From Macrocystis pyrifera (lineage: Eukaryota > Sar > Phaeophyceae > Laminariales > Laminariaceae), in NCBI GenBank assembly GCA_031763025.1, contig JASSKH010000007.1:6897930-6961929 (forward strand): a stretch of DNA of 64,000 bases. The letters run 5' to 3'. A program made the translations under genes and the position numbers. This document shows, in pieces, positions 20,860-32,831 of the stretch (within the stretch, counting starts at the first letter, position 1; every line of letters starts with the position of its first letter). Below the pieces are notes generated by a model that was given only the letters and a program-made list of their open reading frames with translations, was not told where the DNA came from and made no database searches.

Positions 20860-23800
20860 GAATGGCTCCACGAAATATCAATCCAGCACGAACCGAAGAT
20901 GCGGCTCCTTATATAATCCACTCCCACACATCTAACTTGCGAGGGCTACGAAGCTTCCTGAAGCATTGTCAAAAAGCAAGCAGAAAATGAAGCATATACT
21001 ACGTATACACGTAACGGTCTCGAAAAATGGCAGAGACTGAGGCTATCCGGCATCCCCAGCGATGGGACCGGAGGGGAGGGTGGTAGGAGTGCATTGTTGA
21101 GAAAGGTAAAACACCAGAAACCATCCAATCCCGTGGTATAGTAGGAGCGGCCAAACCCCCCCCGGGGGCGAAAGGAGGCGGGGATCCGCCGGAAAAATGG
21201 TGGAGGGCGAAGACGCCTCGGCATTGCACGAGGCGGTAAAAAAGGCTGACTACAGACGAAACTGACGCGGTCGCAAAAAGCTATCGGCACACGACAAGAA
21301 CATTTTCTCACCGTACCATTTCAGTGAACCGGAGGGGACATCCAACTTAGGCCCGAAGGTAGAAAGAGGCATAGCAGCAACAGCAGGGAGGGAGGTCGTG
21401 TACATGTTAAGGAATGCGCCAAAACGTGACTACTGGATGTTTTCCTACTGCTAGAGTTGGGGTGTCTAGCGGAGGCTACTGCTTACTGTGCTGCAGTCCC
21501 TACTCCCTATTGTTTCTGTGAAATGGTGCAGGATTGGGACACAGTGTATCCCTAGGTTTTGACTACTGAGCAGGTTTTCGTTGTCCTTCGCTTGTGTTTA
21601 TTGCTTAGAGATACCGGAAGGGCAGCCGTACTTCTTTTAGGGCACTATGAAGGACTGAATGGCTGGGCTCGATGCCTCTCGCTCTGAAACCTCTGATTTC
21701 CCATCTAACACACGCCTCCTAAGTAGTACAAATGCGATCCACATACCTGCACCCAAATAATTCAAGGAATTACCATATCACTAGCCCACTCTGATATGCT
21801 GTACATGAGAAAATATCGGAAATTATTGGAAACCTCGATTCCACGAACTAGAACATGAGTCGAAGATTAGTAGTAACCTCATGGAAACGAAAGAGGGAGG
21901 AAAAAAGGAAGAACGAAAAAAGGAGGCCCACCCGCAAGGGGACAGGAAATAGTACGTCAACGAAGCCACCGCCGTACCACCAGCAAGGGCGGGCGGTGGG
22001 GCGAGAATGTGCCGACGGAAACGCGAAAAGTTGAACACGAAAACTCACACAGTAATCCTGTGCCACATTATGAGTAGTAGTCAATTTCTCCAGATCGCCC
22101 CCGGCTCCGAGCGGGGGGGGGGCTCGGCAAGACAAAAAAAGCAACACAAAAAAGTCTGTCTTGGGACCACAAATGAGTGCTCCAGGTACCCAGACCAACC
22201 CCGGCACTGAGCGACGGGGGCGGGCGGGACGAAATGCTCTAAAATCACCCCAAACTCGGCCCAAAAAACTTAGAAACGTGTCTTGTGCAAGATACAAACG
22301 AGTAGCTCTATTCCGTAGACCAGCCTAGTTCCTGGGTGGGGGGGGGTAGGCTGGACGAAATACGCAAAAATCCATCCCACCCCGGCCCAAAAACTCAGAA
22401 AACGCCAAAGGAGTACCTAGAAGAAAACCCAGCCCCGAAAGCTCGCAAAACGTTGAAGGAAAAAAAGTACAAGAGATCCCCCCAAAACCCAGGAAAACGA
22501 CAAGAAAAAATATATCGAGTGTACCTGGTAGCGGCGTGCGAAAATCAGCTATCCACGGCTGCGCCTCAAGATTCCTCTACGTTACGCTGGACCCCTCGAG
22601 CAAACGCGCTAGCCAAGTGTATTTGTAGACGCCAAGAATCTCGTACAGCTCCCGTTGAAGTCGTGTAGCATGCCGGAAAGGCTGGCGGCAACCCGGCGCC
22701 TCCGCTTTCGCCGGGCGCGCTGACGGACAGCCGCTGCCACTGGTGCGACGCCGCCTGCTGATGACTATGGCTTCGGGCCCGGTGGGTCCCCTCGACCATC
22801 CGCCGGGCGAGCTCCCACTGCGCCGCGAGTCCCACGGCTGTGACCGCCTCCGGCCGCCGTTATGGGCCCCGTGGATACGGATCTTGGGGTATAACGGCTT
22901 TTTATACTTGCTGCTGTACAACGTCGCCCACAGCAGCCATTCCTTTCTGGCAGACTCTCTGTCCGGGCTCTGTCCGGTTTGTCTGGGCTTCTCTTTTGGG
23001 TAATAGTAGTTCACGTCATATTTTGCGCATGTCGGCGGGGGTGGCCATCTCGTTCAGGTGTTGAGCAAAGTGCTGACTCTGAGTAGAACGTGACTAACCC
23101 GGCCCGTCTTCACACGCTGCCCCAACGGTACCCATCCCGTCTGACCACCTCCGCGCCAAGCCTGTGGTTTTTTGGGAGTTTCGCCTCCGACTAGCGTACC
23201 GCCCGTCACAACGACCGATTTGGATCCCGTCGGTGCAGCTGCTGCATTACATTTCGATCGTTCCGCAACGTGCGGTTCGGACGGCGACCGGGCGCGGGAG
23301 AAACATACCGAGCCCGCGTGCCACGCCGCCATGCGCTAACGTAGCTCTCGGCCGGCCGGCGGCTTTGCCAAGTGGCATCTTTTGACATGTTCTTTCACAC
23401 CAGCTCCTATCACTTAAAGGGCAACGGTGTGGCGAAGCGTGAAAACTACACGATGGCCTAGATGGTGGCAGTGAACGTCAGCGAGCTCCAAAATAGCTGG
23501 GATAAGCAGTTCCCTGCTCACGCTTGAATTTGCGTACAACAATTCGGTAAGCACCGCCACAGGTTTAGCTCCCAACGAAGTTCACATGGGTCCGCACCTC
23601 TTTCTCACGATTTGCAGCACGCAGGCTGCCCGAGTTATACTCGACAGCGCGGAGCGGCTAGAGAGGCAAAACTTGCGCGGTGGTGCCGGGAGACGCAGAG
23701 CTCAAAAGGCGGCATGGCTTGCTGTCCAGAGACCAGCCTTGTAAGCGGCGTGGTTCACTGCGCAGAGGCCCTGTCCGTTAGTATTGTGTCTCTTGGCTCC

Positions 23801-25850
23801 AACAGGATGTCATGGTCCAGTGGGTGGTCTGATGCACGAAACTCTCGATCCACATCGACAAGCCGCGAAAGGTGAACGGCAGGGGATCTCTCGGTCCCAG
23901 TGTCGTGTTCGCCGCGAGGAGAAGCAGACCGTTTCTTTTCTCGAGTCTCCATCGGGGCTTGCAGGAAGGTCAAGCGTGCGAGGAAAAACAGTTGCTTCCC
24001 AAAAAGGCAAGACACGGAGTTATAATTCGGACTACAATAAAAGGCTGAAAATCTCGTCGAACAAAGCCAAGCGCGAGATGATTCAGGATGGGACACAGAG
24101 TATCCCTCGCCATGTTTGCCTTTTGAGCAGGTTCTGACTGTCACTCACATATGTTGATTGCTTAGAGACTGAAGAAGAGCAGCTGCATTCTTTTGAGGGC
24201 ACCATGGAGGACTGAAAATCGGGGGTCGATGCCTCTCGCCCTGCAACCCTTGGTTTTCCATCTAAGATACGCATCCCAAGTATTACAATACGATCCGGAT
24301 ATCTGCACCCAGGTGATTTCCGGCCTTTCCAGGTAATCCCAGGCAATACCATAACATTGTGTTTTCCATCTCCTTGCAAGGTTGATGGTGCTCCCGCTTA
24401 CTCTGCCGACCCTAAAGAAGGAAGATCACACGAACGTTAAGAGATCGCTTGGGGACACCCGTATCCCATTCAAGACTTGCGTCTTTTCCGGTAAGGAGGA
24501 CCCGCGCTGTCATCCGCGTATGTGCTGTGTGCTTACAGTAGATAGAAGAGAATTGTTGTATTTTTCAGTTCGGGCTGCGATCAAGGTCTGAAAGGGTGGG
24601 CTCGGCTCTTGTCTCGTTCCAGCAAACGTTTTGCTCAACCACATTCATAATCCAAGGCCTGTACAGACCATCCAGAGCAATCCCGCATCATAAGCCCACC
24701 CTGGTGGGCCGTAAAAACAGAAAATCGGAAGACTTCGGGGAACACCGGTTTCACGAACTACAGTAGAACATATCATTGAATCGAAGATGCGGCTCCTACA
24801 CACCCACTACCGCCCCTCTACCTTGCGAGGCGTCGAGGGCTCCTGAAGGAGCATCACAAGGGGATCAGGAAAAGCCTACTACCCGTAACGGGACCGAGAA
24901 ATGTCAGGCACCGACGTTACCACCAGATCCCCAGCGGTGGGGGAGAGGAGGCCGCAACGTATCATTGAATACAGAAGAACACAACAAGCTACCGCCGCAT
25001 CCCCAGCGAGGGGGGGGAGGAGGGCCAACAAGGCATGCGGAAAACGGACGAGAGCACAGGCTACTGCTACATCTCCAGCGAGAGGGGGGGTGTACTCATG
25101 TCATGCATATCCGTAGTCGTATGCCCACAGACCCTCGAATCCCCGCAATGCTGGGACGGAGAACGTCGGGAGAAGCGAAAATGTATTCTCGAGAAAGGCA
25201 CAGCCAAAAAGTCCAGTCCTTCGCCTCAGGGCCACATTAACCAGCTGGAGCACCCCCGGTGAGGAGCGGGCGCTTGTGTGACTAATTTTCAAGAGCGAAA
25301 AATGCGCTGAGTTTGAACACGAGGCCTTTAAAACGTCGGTCGCCAAAGTCGGAAGCGGTCGCAAAATCTGCCGGCACACTGCAAGAACACTACGAGTACA
25401 TATGGAAATCGGCTCACTGTGGAGTGAAAATAAATCGCAACACTGTAGAAACGACGTCGAGACCGAGTTGGAAAACTGAATATCATGTCGAATGAAAAAC
25501 CAGATCTCGAACCCCCCCCCCCCCCCCCCCCTCCCCTCCCCCGCCTGACCTCGTCCCCCCCCCGCCTCCCCCCCCCACCGGATTCAAAACCCAACAAACG
25601 CGAAAAGGCGAACGAACTCGGCCGCCGCGGTGGCATGAAGCCTAGCTAGACAGGTCTGTCCACGCCTTGAAATATGTCAACGCTACGTTGAACCCCTCGA
25701 GCAAAAGAGCTACCAGTTACGCACTATGTACCCAGTCAGTCGAGCGGATTTGCAGATACCGAGAAACCACCGAGAACCCCGTAGAGCCCCAGCCAACACG
25801 TAGTTACTGTAGTTGCAGTTGTGTAGTACGCCGCCCTGACGATTTGTCTT
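20860..25850. mobile_element. fossil Ty3/gypsy-type LTR retrotransposon region
   Basis: Two diverged long direct repeats, about 21500-22680 and 24070-25850, share three blocks in the same order (for example GGGACACAGTGTATCCC/GGGACACAGAGTATCCC; CGAAGATGCGGCTCCT; CCCCTCGAGCAAA). A further partial copy of the middle block at 20870-21310 implies an additional insertion or rearrangement. Between them an integrase remnant is recognisable (23385-23640). The element is broken, lacks most of its internal region and looks old. Confidence 0.55.
23385..23640 (+). pseudogene. Ty3/gypsy integrase C-terminal remnant
   Basis: Traces of the conserved NGV..R.NYTMA and AYNNS.STATGLAPNEVHMG-like integrase end are visible between the two long repeats. 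It is a fossil with several breaks and no intact frame. Assignment to Ty3/gypsy rests on this short stretch only. Confidence 0.55.
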
Positions 25851-26329
25851 GGACACGGTACTTTGTTGTTCGCTTGTATTCACAGGCGTTCATGTACTGC
25901 TGTGCGATCAGCGCGGCTAAGTGCGACGTCTCTTATCCTGCTTGTGCCTCTCCCCTACGGGAGGTGATACTGCTGGTGCTGGTGCTATGTTTCTATGAGG
26001 GTTCCGAAAATGTCTCGTACGTACATACTACTTGCGGACGCCCAGCTCAAAATATCATCTGCTCGTCATCTGTTCAGTTATACCTCTGTACCCAAGAGGT
26101 GTGACCGCAGTTGTCAGTGTTTGTGCGTGATGCTTTTGTTTCGTCATGTCCCCCACACCGGCAGATCATATGCGAATCTACTTCCTCCTCCTTGGTCTTC
26201 TCGATCCGACCAGAGGAGGGTACCGGTACCGAAAACCTCGTGCCTGGTAGCGGTACCTGGTATATGCGGGGCGCTGACCTCGTCTGTGTACTGCGTTGCT
26301 CGTGGTGCGTTGGCGTGGTCCCGCTGACG

Positions 26330-29300
26330 GGGATTGCGCCCCAAGAATCGTGGATTAGATTCCCCGCGACCTTTCTGGCCTGCGGCAACGACGGGGCTCC
26401 GTCGCGGAAAGCGTGGGCTCCGTAGTATGGAGAGCAGGAATGACAGGAGATCCCATGTGAGTAAGCAACTTACAGGGCAGAATGGAGGCGGATGTGACGG
26501 GTTGGGAGTGCTGCACCCGACACGTTGGTAGCAAGGCAAGAACCAATGTAGGCGAAATGTTAGATGGTTGTAAGCTGATCGAAAACAAAGGAGGGGTCGA
26601 AAAACGCGGCGACTTAATCGGGCGGTACGAAGGGCCGCTAGGTTGAAGACTGGAGAGAGCGAGTTGAGCGTGGGCACAATCAACGCCCGTACTCTGGCCG
26701 TCAACGGCAATAATGGTTTTGGTCATGCCGAGAAGATCATGGAGGTCTGCAGGCAAAGCCAGTGTGATATTGTTGGGTTACAGGAGACGAGAAGGAATGG
26801 GCAGGATGGGTTCACAGCAGCGGGCTTCATTGTGTACTGCAGTGGAGCTGACGGAGGTGGTGCGGAGGCCAAGGGTCGACACGGAACAGGGCTAGCCATC
26901 AAGGAGTCGATTTTGCAGGATGTCGAGAAAGTTAGACTGGTTGTGGAGTACCTCAGTTCTCGACTCGTGAAGGTGCGACTAAACATGAAGGGTAATCGAA
27001 TGGGACTTTCTTTGTGGTTGCGTACGCTCCGACTGATGGTCACAATCAGTCCGTGACAAAGACCTGTTTTGGGCTACATTACTGGTAGGCAGTACTGTTG
27101 CTGAGGTTCCTGAAGGAGAACACCTACTTGTCATGATGGATGCTAACGCTCGCACAGGCGCAAGGGGGGAAGGTCGTGTCGACGACGAGGTGTTGGGTGC
27201 ATGCGGGCAGGATACGCTGAATGACAGCTGACGGCGTCTGCTGACATTCTCAGCTGAAAATCAACTTGTTCTTGTCGATACGTTCTTCAGCGCACCCAAA
27301 CGTGGAATCTCACACACCTTCCAAAGTCCAAATCGTTAGAAAGGTTGTTACCGCCTAGATTTCATCCTCACGCGGCAACCAGACAGACGACTCGTACGAA
27401 ATGTCACTATGCGTCGACCTCCTCTAGTGGAACCTGAATCAGAGCACAACCTGATCACAGCAGACATCCGGCTGCCTGGACACTTTGCCCCTATCCGCCG
27501 CAAGCGATTTATGAAGGACAGACGGACAATCGACCTTCAACAACTGGTGGCAAACTCCCAAGTGCGGAGGGCCTTCACCGAGAGATTCAAACCTCTACCC
27601 CCTGGCACGGATGTGAGTGGTATGGCAATGGTGCTTGCTGAAGCGATGTTGTCGACTGCTGCTAACATGGCGCCATGTGCAAAATCGCAGTCAAGGACCG
27701 GCGGAGTGGTGTGCTAGCGAGGAAACGAAAGCGGAAATGCTTGCGGAGTGGCAAGAGAAGGAAACCGCGACAGAGCTATTGCAACAGCAACCTCAGGAAG
27801 TCTCTGAAAGCAGCTGGGAAACGCCTAAAGCACGTGATGATCGAGGCTGTGCAGAGATTCTTCGAGGAATTCGTCAGTCAACCTGAGGTGCGCATCAAAG
27901 ATGGCTACCAACCTGGTTTCTACAAGCACCTCAAGGGGATGGATTTCGAGGGGAAGAAATCGTGCAGCTCTCAGTACTTCAACGACGCAGCGGGCAGTTT
28001 GCTTCGTGACATGGGGCTCATTCGCAATCGGTGGGTACAGCGGTGCAGCTCGTTGCTCAACACTAAGTCACCAACGCTCGACCCAAGTATCGTCAAAGAG
28101 CTCAAGGTATGGCCCCCGTGCACACTTTTAGATGATTTACCTTCGATTTTTGAGGTGAAGGACACCATCAAGAGCATGTCAAGTCGAAAGGCTGTTGGAC
28201 CCGATGAGCTTCCCGCCGAACTGCTCAAACTCGCCTTATACGGAGCTCGTGATGGTAACCACCACCAAATGCTACAACAGTTCCACGCCACTATGATCGA
28301 CATATGGCAGGGCGAGGGCGTGCCGCAGGAGCGGAAAGATGCCACGATCATAGCACTGCACAAGAAGAAGGATCGGACTGAGTGTGGTAAAAGTCGAGGC
28401 ATCTCGCTCGTGGCACACGCTGGCGATGTCCTCCTCAAGATAATCGCTAATCGCCTCAGGAATTACTGCGAACGAGAGGATATCTTACCAGAGGAGCAGT
28501 TCAGCTTCAAACAACAACAGTCGACGATTTATATGATCTTCGTGGTTCGACGACTTCACCAATTGGCACGAAAGAAGAGCACCTCTCTTCACACGTGTTT
28601 CGTCGACCTCGCCAAGGAATATAATTCACTCGATCGGACTCCCTTGTGGACCGTGCTCGCTCGGTTTGGCGTACCACCATGCTCGCCGCTATTCGCCACT
28701 TCCACGATGGAATGCGTGCGCGCATCCGCACGGACGATGGTGAATATTCAGACTGTTTTGGCGTGGGGAAGGGCCTACGGCAAGGATGCGTGCTCGCACC
28801 ATTGTTGTTCAACATGTTCTTTACTGCCGTACTGTGTGTGGCGGTGGAGCGGTTTAGCGCCAACGCAGATGTGGTGAAGGATATGGTGTGCACCACAAGG
28901 TGAGCGATGAGAAGCGGGGGGGGGGAAGCGAGGTGGGCCGGAAAAAGGGCGAGATAAACCCCAAGAGAATGTAGCGGAGCCGCAACCGGTCTGGGGAATG
29001 CTGTGTGCAGACGACGCGGGCATCGTACCCAGATCAAGGAACAGCCTTGCGATAATGATGGCTAATATCGTTGCAGTGCATGGCTCGTTTGGAGTGACAG
29101 TGTCGGAAGCCAAGCCGTGACCATGTGCCTGATGACGAAGTGTATGGACAGGATCACTTTCGTTATGGAGGCAGCCGGCCAGGTGTACAAACAAACCTCC
29201 AAGTTTGTGTACCTTGGGGCAACTGCGTGCGAGAACGCCAGCCTTCCAGCTGAAATCATTCGGCGCGTGCTGCTGACCAACCTACGTTCTAGACCGTAAA

Positions 29301-29841
29301 GTTTGCCACTGTACGACCAGCCCACTGCACCGCTCCGGCTCAAAGTACGGATGCTCAAAGCCGACGTAATGGAGACAACGTTAAACGGGTGTGTCACGTG
29401 GAGCCCCACCGTGGCCGATCTTGCCATACTGCGGGCAGCTCACCAACGATTGCTCCTCCGCTGCATCGGATGGGAAACAAAACCTCGCGACGGCTACCAT
29501 GTGCTTTCATACGCAGACGCACTGGCCGAGATTGTCTGTGAGAACGTCGAGATGACGGTTCTAAAGCGGAGGACAATTTTCGCGGGGTTCGTGACTCCTA
29601 TGGGTAACGGGAGACTACCCGAACGAGTGATGTGTCGAGCCCTGAAGGGGAGAAAGGGTTACTTGGGAGGGCATGAGCAGGACTGGGTTGTCTCGAACGC
29701 GACCTATCGTTGTTTAACCTGCCTAACGAATAGAAGCAATGGACGCTGGCAGCGAAGAAATCGGGTAAGTGGTTCAGACGTGTTGAAGAAGCGGCAGAGC
29801 GGCACATGAAGCGCTGGTTCGTTAAGGAAAAGGAGAACGTA
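26330..29841 (+). mobile_element. long decayed LINE (endonuclease + reverse transcriptase)
   Basis: A non-LTR retrotransposon. The AP-endonuclease starts near 26643 (TINARTLAVNGNNG, VGLQETRRNG, GTGLAIKES). The reverse transcriptase lies at about 27675-28877 ([54 protein letters not shown]) and the catalytic CADDAG is near 29005. The C-terminal region (APLRLKVRMLKADVMETTL) ends at a TAG at 29839. The single ORF expected is split into at least four frames with in-frame stops, so it is inactive. It differs from the family at 42-46 kb in the C-terminus and is clearly older. The 300 bp before the endonuclease look like its 5' UTR. Confidence 0.85.
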
Positions 29842-30861
29842 TAGCCAAACGACGAGCGCTTGGGGTACAAAACGCGCAGCAACCTAATATAGACGCCGTC
29901 GAGCCCAAGGCCACAGGGGGGGGGGGAAAGAGGAGCCGCGTTGAAGTAGGCGTAGCAACAGCAGCTAGGCCATTTAAGAAGGTGAAGGCACCCGCCGAAA
30001 CGTGGTACTGGCCGTCTTTCCAGTTGATACGCCCAGTTACTACGATACTGCCTACCAGGTATGCTGTATGTTACAATCCCTGTTTTATTTTTTGTTTTTT
30101 TGTTGTGATGCCCTATTCCCTGCGAAGTGGATGGTACCCCCCCCCCCCCCCCCCCCCCCCCCCCGTACCCAGTCATTCTGTGTCGACTGCGTCACCTTGT
30201 TGTTATATTTGTGTGACCCTTCGCTCCTTTTCTTTTCTTTTTTTTGTTTCCGACTCCCGTGACGTTTTCCCCTGGTCCATCTGTCTCTATCCTCCATGTG
30301 TCGGTTGTGTCGTCTTTGACCCACCAGCTAACTGGACATAGGACTGTTCATTTTTGTGTTTGTTTTTGTTTGTTGTCAGCTCTTTGTCTCTACCCTCTTC
30401 TTGTCTTCTTGCCTTCCGTCTGGTCTTCTCGTGACGTCCTTATGTTGGTCCATCAGCTGGACATATCATAGGACTGATCGTACCAGCAGACAGCAGCCTT
30501 GTCCTCGGGACTCGGCTTTTGCGCCCTGAGCGCATGTTTGCTTCGTTTTTCTTTCTTTCTTTTCTTTCTTCCTTTCTTTCTCCTGTCTTTTTTTCTCTCT
30601 CTGTATTTTTAGATTTTCTTTTTTCCTTTCTTTTTTTTTCGAGTTTACATATAATACCATGGATATGTTCCTAGTGTTATGTGGTTGCAAGTTATTATAC
30701 GGGATGGTATATACTGCACACAGCTCGTTAGTACCGTGTCCATTACGGACTGGTATGATACTGCTGCCGTGTGCGCACTACTATTATTATAGTTCGCGCT
30801 TGCTTTTGTTTTTTTTTATCGAGACGCATTTTTGTTTACAGCCTGTTTTTTGTGACCACAG
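29842..30861 (+). other. probable LINE 3' UTR and pyrimidine-rich DNA
   Basis: T/C-rich runs (30220-30245, 30535-30640) and a 28-nt C tract (30137-30164). The CTTTTCTTTTC character resembles the 3' UTR of the LINE copies at 43-47 kb, so part of this may be the 3' end of the LINE. No gene is seen. Confidence 0.4.
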
Positions 30862-30969
30862 GCAGGATTTGAGAACATCATGATCATGCGAATCGCCTGC
30901 AGTTTGATGTACGAAGAAATCATCAACAGAATAACGTCAGTCCCCGGCGTACCGCAGTCACTCAACTAA
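30862..30969 (+). CDS. possible terminal exon of an unrecognised gene
   Basis: After GTGACCACAG, phase 0 gives AGFENIMIMRIACSLMYEE, then IINRITSVPGVPQSLN and TAA. The helix-like composition is persuasive. Against it, the 20 bases around the acceptor resemble part of the dispersed repeat at 43.85 kb, and no upstream exon was found. Confidence 0.3.
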   Translation, partial: AGFENIMIMRIACSLMYEEIINRITSVPGVPQSLN

Positions 30970-31799
30970 CTATCTGATGACGGAAGTAGGGTTTTAAAAA
31001 CAGCAGCAGCACCAGATCCCGATGCACACGAAACTCCCCGGGAATCAAGCAAGGGTCTAAACGAGAATATAAAAAACGAAGAGAGGTGAGGTGGTATCCA
31101 ATTTATTACTACAGTAGGCTTAAAGTGCTGGAACTTAGTATTACCAGGTATATACTTCTACTGCTTGCTGTACTGCCTGTGGCAATAACTGAGTACACGG
31201 TCGTCCCCGCCATGTGGTGGGGACTTCTGAAAATTATTGTTGTTTTCATCGTATCGCCTGTTGACTGTTGACGCTCGTTGTTGCTCCTGTGGTGAAAGTA
31301 CTGGTAGCAGCACTGCGGTTACAGAGTCGTGCTGGCTGTACACGCATCCCATCCGTGGAGTGTACAATCTAATAGTACCAGTACATACGAGTACGAATGT
31401 GCCTTGTCCTGTGGTACCTGGTATGTCACGTACCAAGCACTTTGTACCTGTACGGCACAGCAGTTTAACTTATAGTCTGTTACCTGCAGGGATCGTCGAC
31501 AATATGGATGGACATCTCGAAAATATTGGTACGACGTATACATCCGACAGGACACAAACGAAAACCGACCGTTGATCCCTTGATCATTTGGTATTTGATC
31601 GTTGATGGATTCACGGTTTCAGATCGTTACGTACGATACGATAGTGGATCTTGGATCTTAGATCCCCAACCCCCTTGTACCGTACGCCTCTTTCTTATTT
31701 TTTCCAATTTTCAATTTATTGTCGTACCACCAATAGACCTCTTCCCAGTATACTTCGAATCACAGCAGCATTGGACAACAACAAACAAAGAGCAAGAAG

Positions 31800-32234
31800 A
31801 TGTCGCGCACGCTGGAGGATGCACACGCTCCGGACCGGCCGCTCCGGACAACCCACAACCCGTTGTTCAGCTCAAGCGTGTCTGCTCCGAAAGACTCCAG
31901 GCAAGTGTCCTCAATCTCGCCCTGTGGATTGCTAAGAGTAGGTATAGGTCTCTCGTTGTTATATCATGCGATACTTACTCAACTCACTTGGAGTCTCTTC
32001 GAGAGTACCGGCGGATCATGAGTTTGTCGTGCATAGCACAGCAGTCGCAGAGCATGATCACTTGAGTGTTTGAATTACTCCAGGAAAGGGCACGTCTTCC
32101 CGTCTAGCCACACCCGCCTCGCCGGCCACAGCATTGGTGCGCGCCTCCATCCTAAACAGATAACCTCGGCCCCCATCGCAGGGACGCACGACGAAGTCTT
32201 TCGGACCAGCGAGCAGCAGCAGCAGCAGCCGTGA
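31800..32234 (+). CDS. small two-exon gene, unknown function, GC-AG intron
   Basis: The ATG at 31800 (MSRTLEDAHAPDRPLRTTHN) opens an exon ending at 31900. The intron would begin with the textbook GC donor CCAG|GCAAGT and end at a CTCCAG acceptor. Exon 2 (32084-32234) then stays open through KGHVFPSSHTRLAGHSIGAR and a short Gln run to TGA, giving about 83 aa. Using the nearby GT instead (31906) reaches a stop after seven codons, which favours the GC donor. Composition is basic and polar, with no signal peptide or membrane segment. No family is recognised. Exon 1 could alternatively splice to 32832, in which case it would belong to the next gene. Confidence 0.5.
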
Positions 32235-32831
32235 TGATGACTGAGTGTGATCTGATGTGATTGCGTGATGGTGTTTGAAAGGTACCGAGAATAGTTTTTT
32301 TGTTTTTTTCGTCCCGCCGTGTCATTTGTTTTTAAAAAGACGGAAAAAGACCACACCTCCGCTCCAACCTTCAACCTACGATCATCAGGTCTATGTTAAG
32401 GTACGTACTGCTCCCTTGCTCACGAGTACATCAGTATAGGGAAACTCGTACTTGCTGCTATCTGCAGTCATCATCATCAGCATCGATCGCAAGCGAGTAC
32501 AGCAGCGACCTGCCACCTGTCAAATCAGTGTGTTCTATACCGACGCGCGGTACTTGTCTTCAATCCAATCTATTCGTACTATAATAAAAATACTATCAAT
32601 AATAGTTGTGATACTGGTGGATTCGGTTTATTCTTGTACAGACGGGGCGAATGAGGAATCAAAAACAAGGTTTGTCCATCAATCAACCCACGACAGACCA
32701 TGCTGTACATGACATATCCTGTATCATATCTAGGGCGACAATAATTTTGGAGATCTGTGAACCTGTCGGGGGTACGGTAATGCCCTGAATGCTGAAGGCT
32801 ACTTACCGGCATTTGTTTGGGACTACTTCAG

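Noticed and set aside
28507-29194. Minus-strand ORFs across the LINE RT region
   Set aside because: Shadows of the reverse transcriptase frame on the plus strand.
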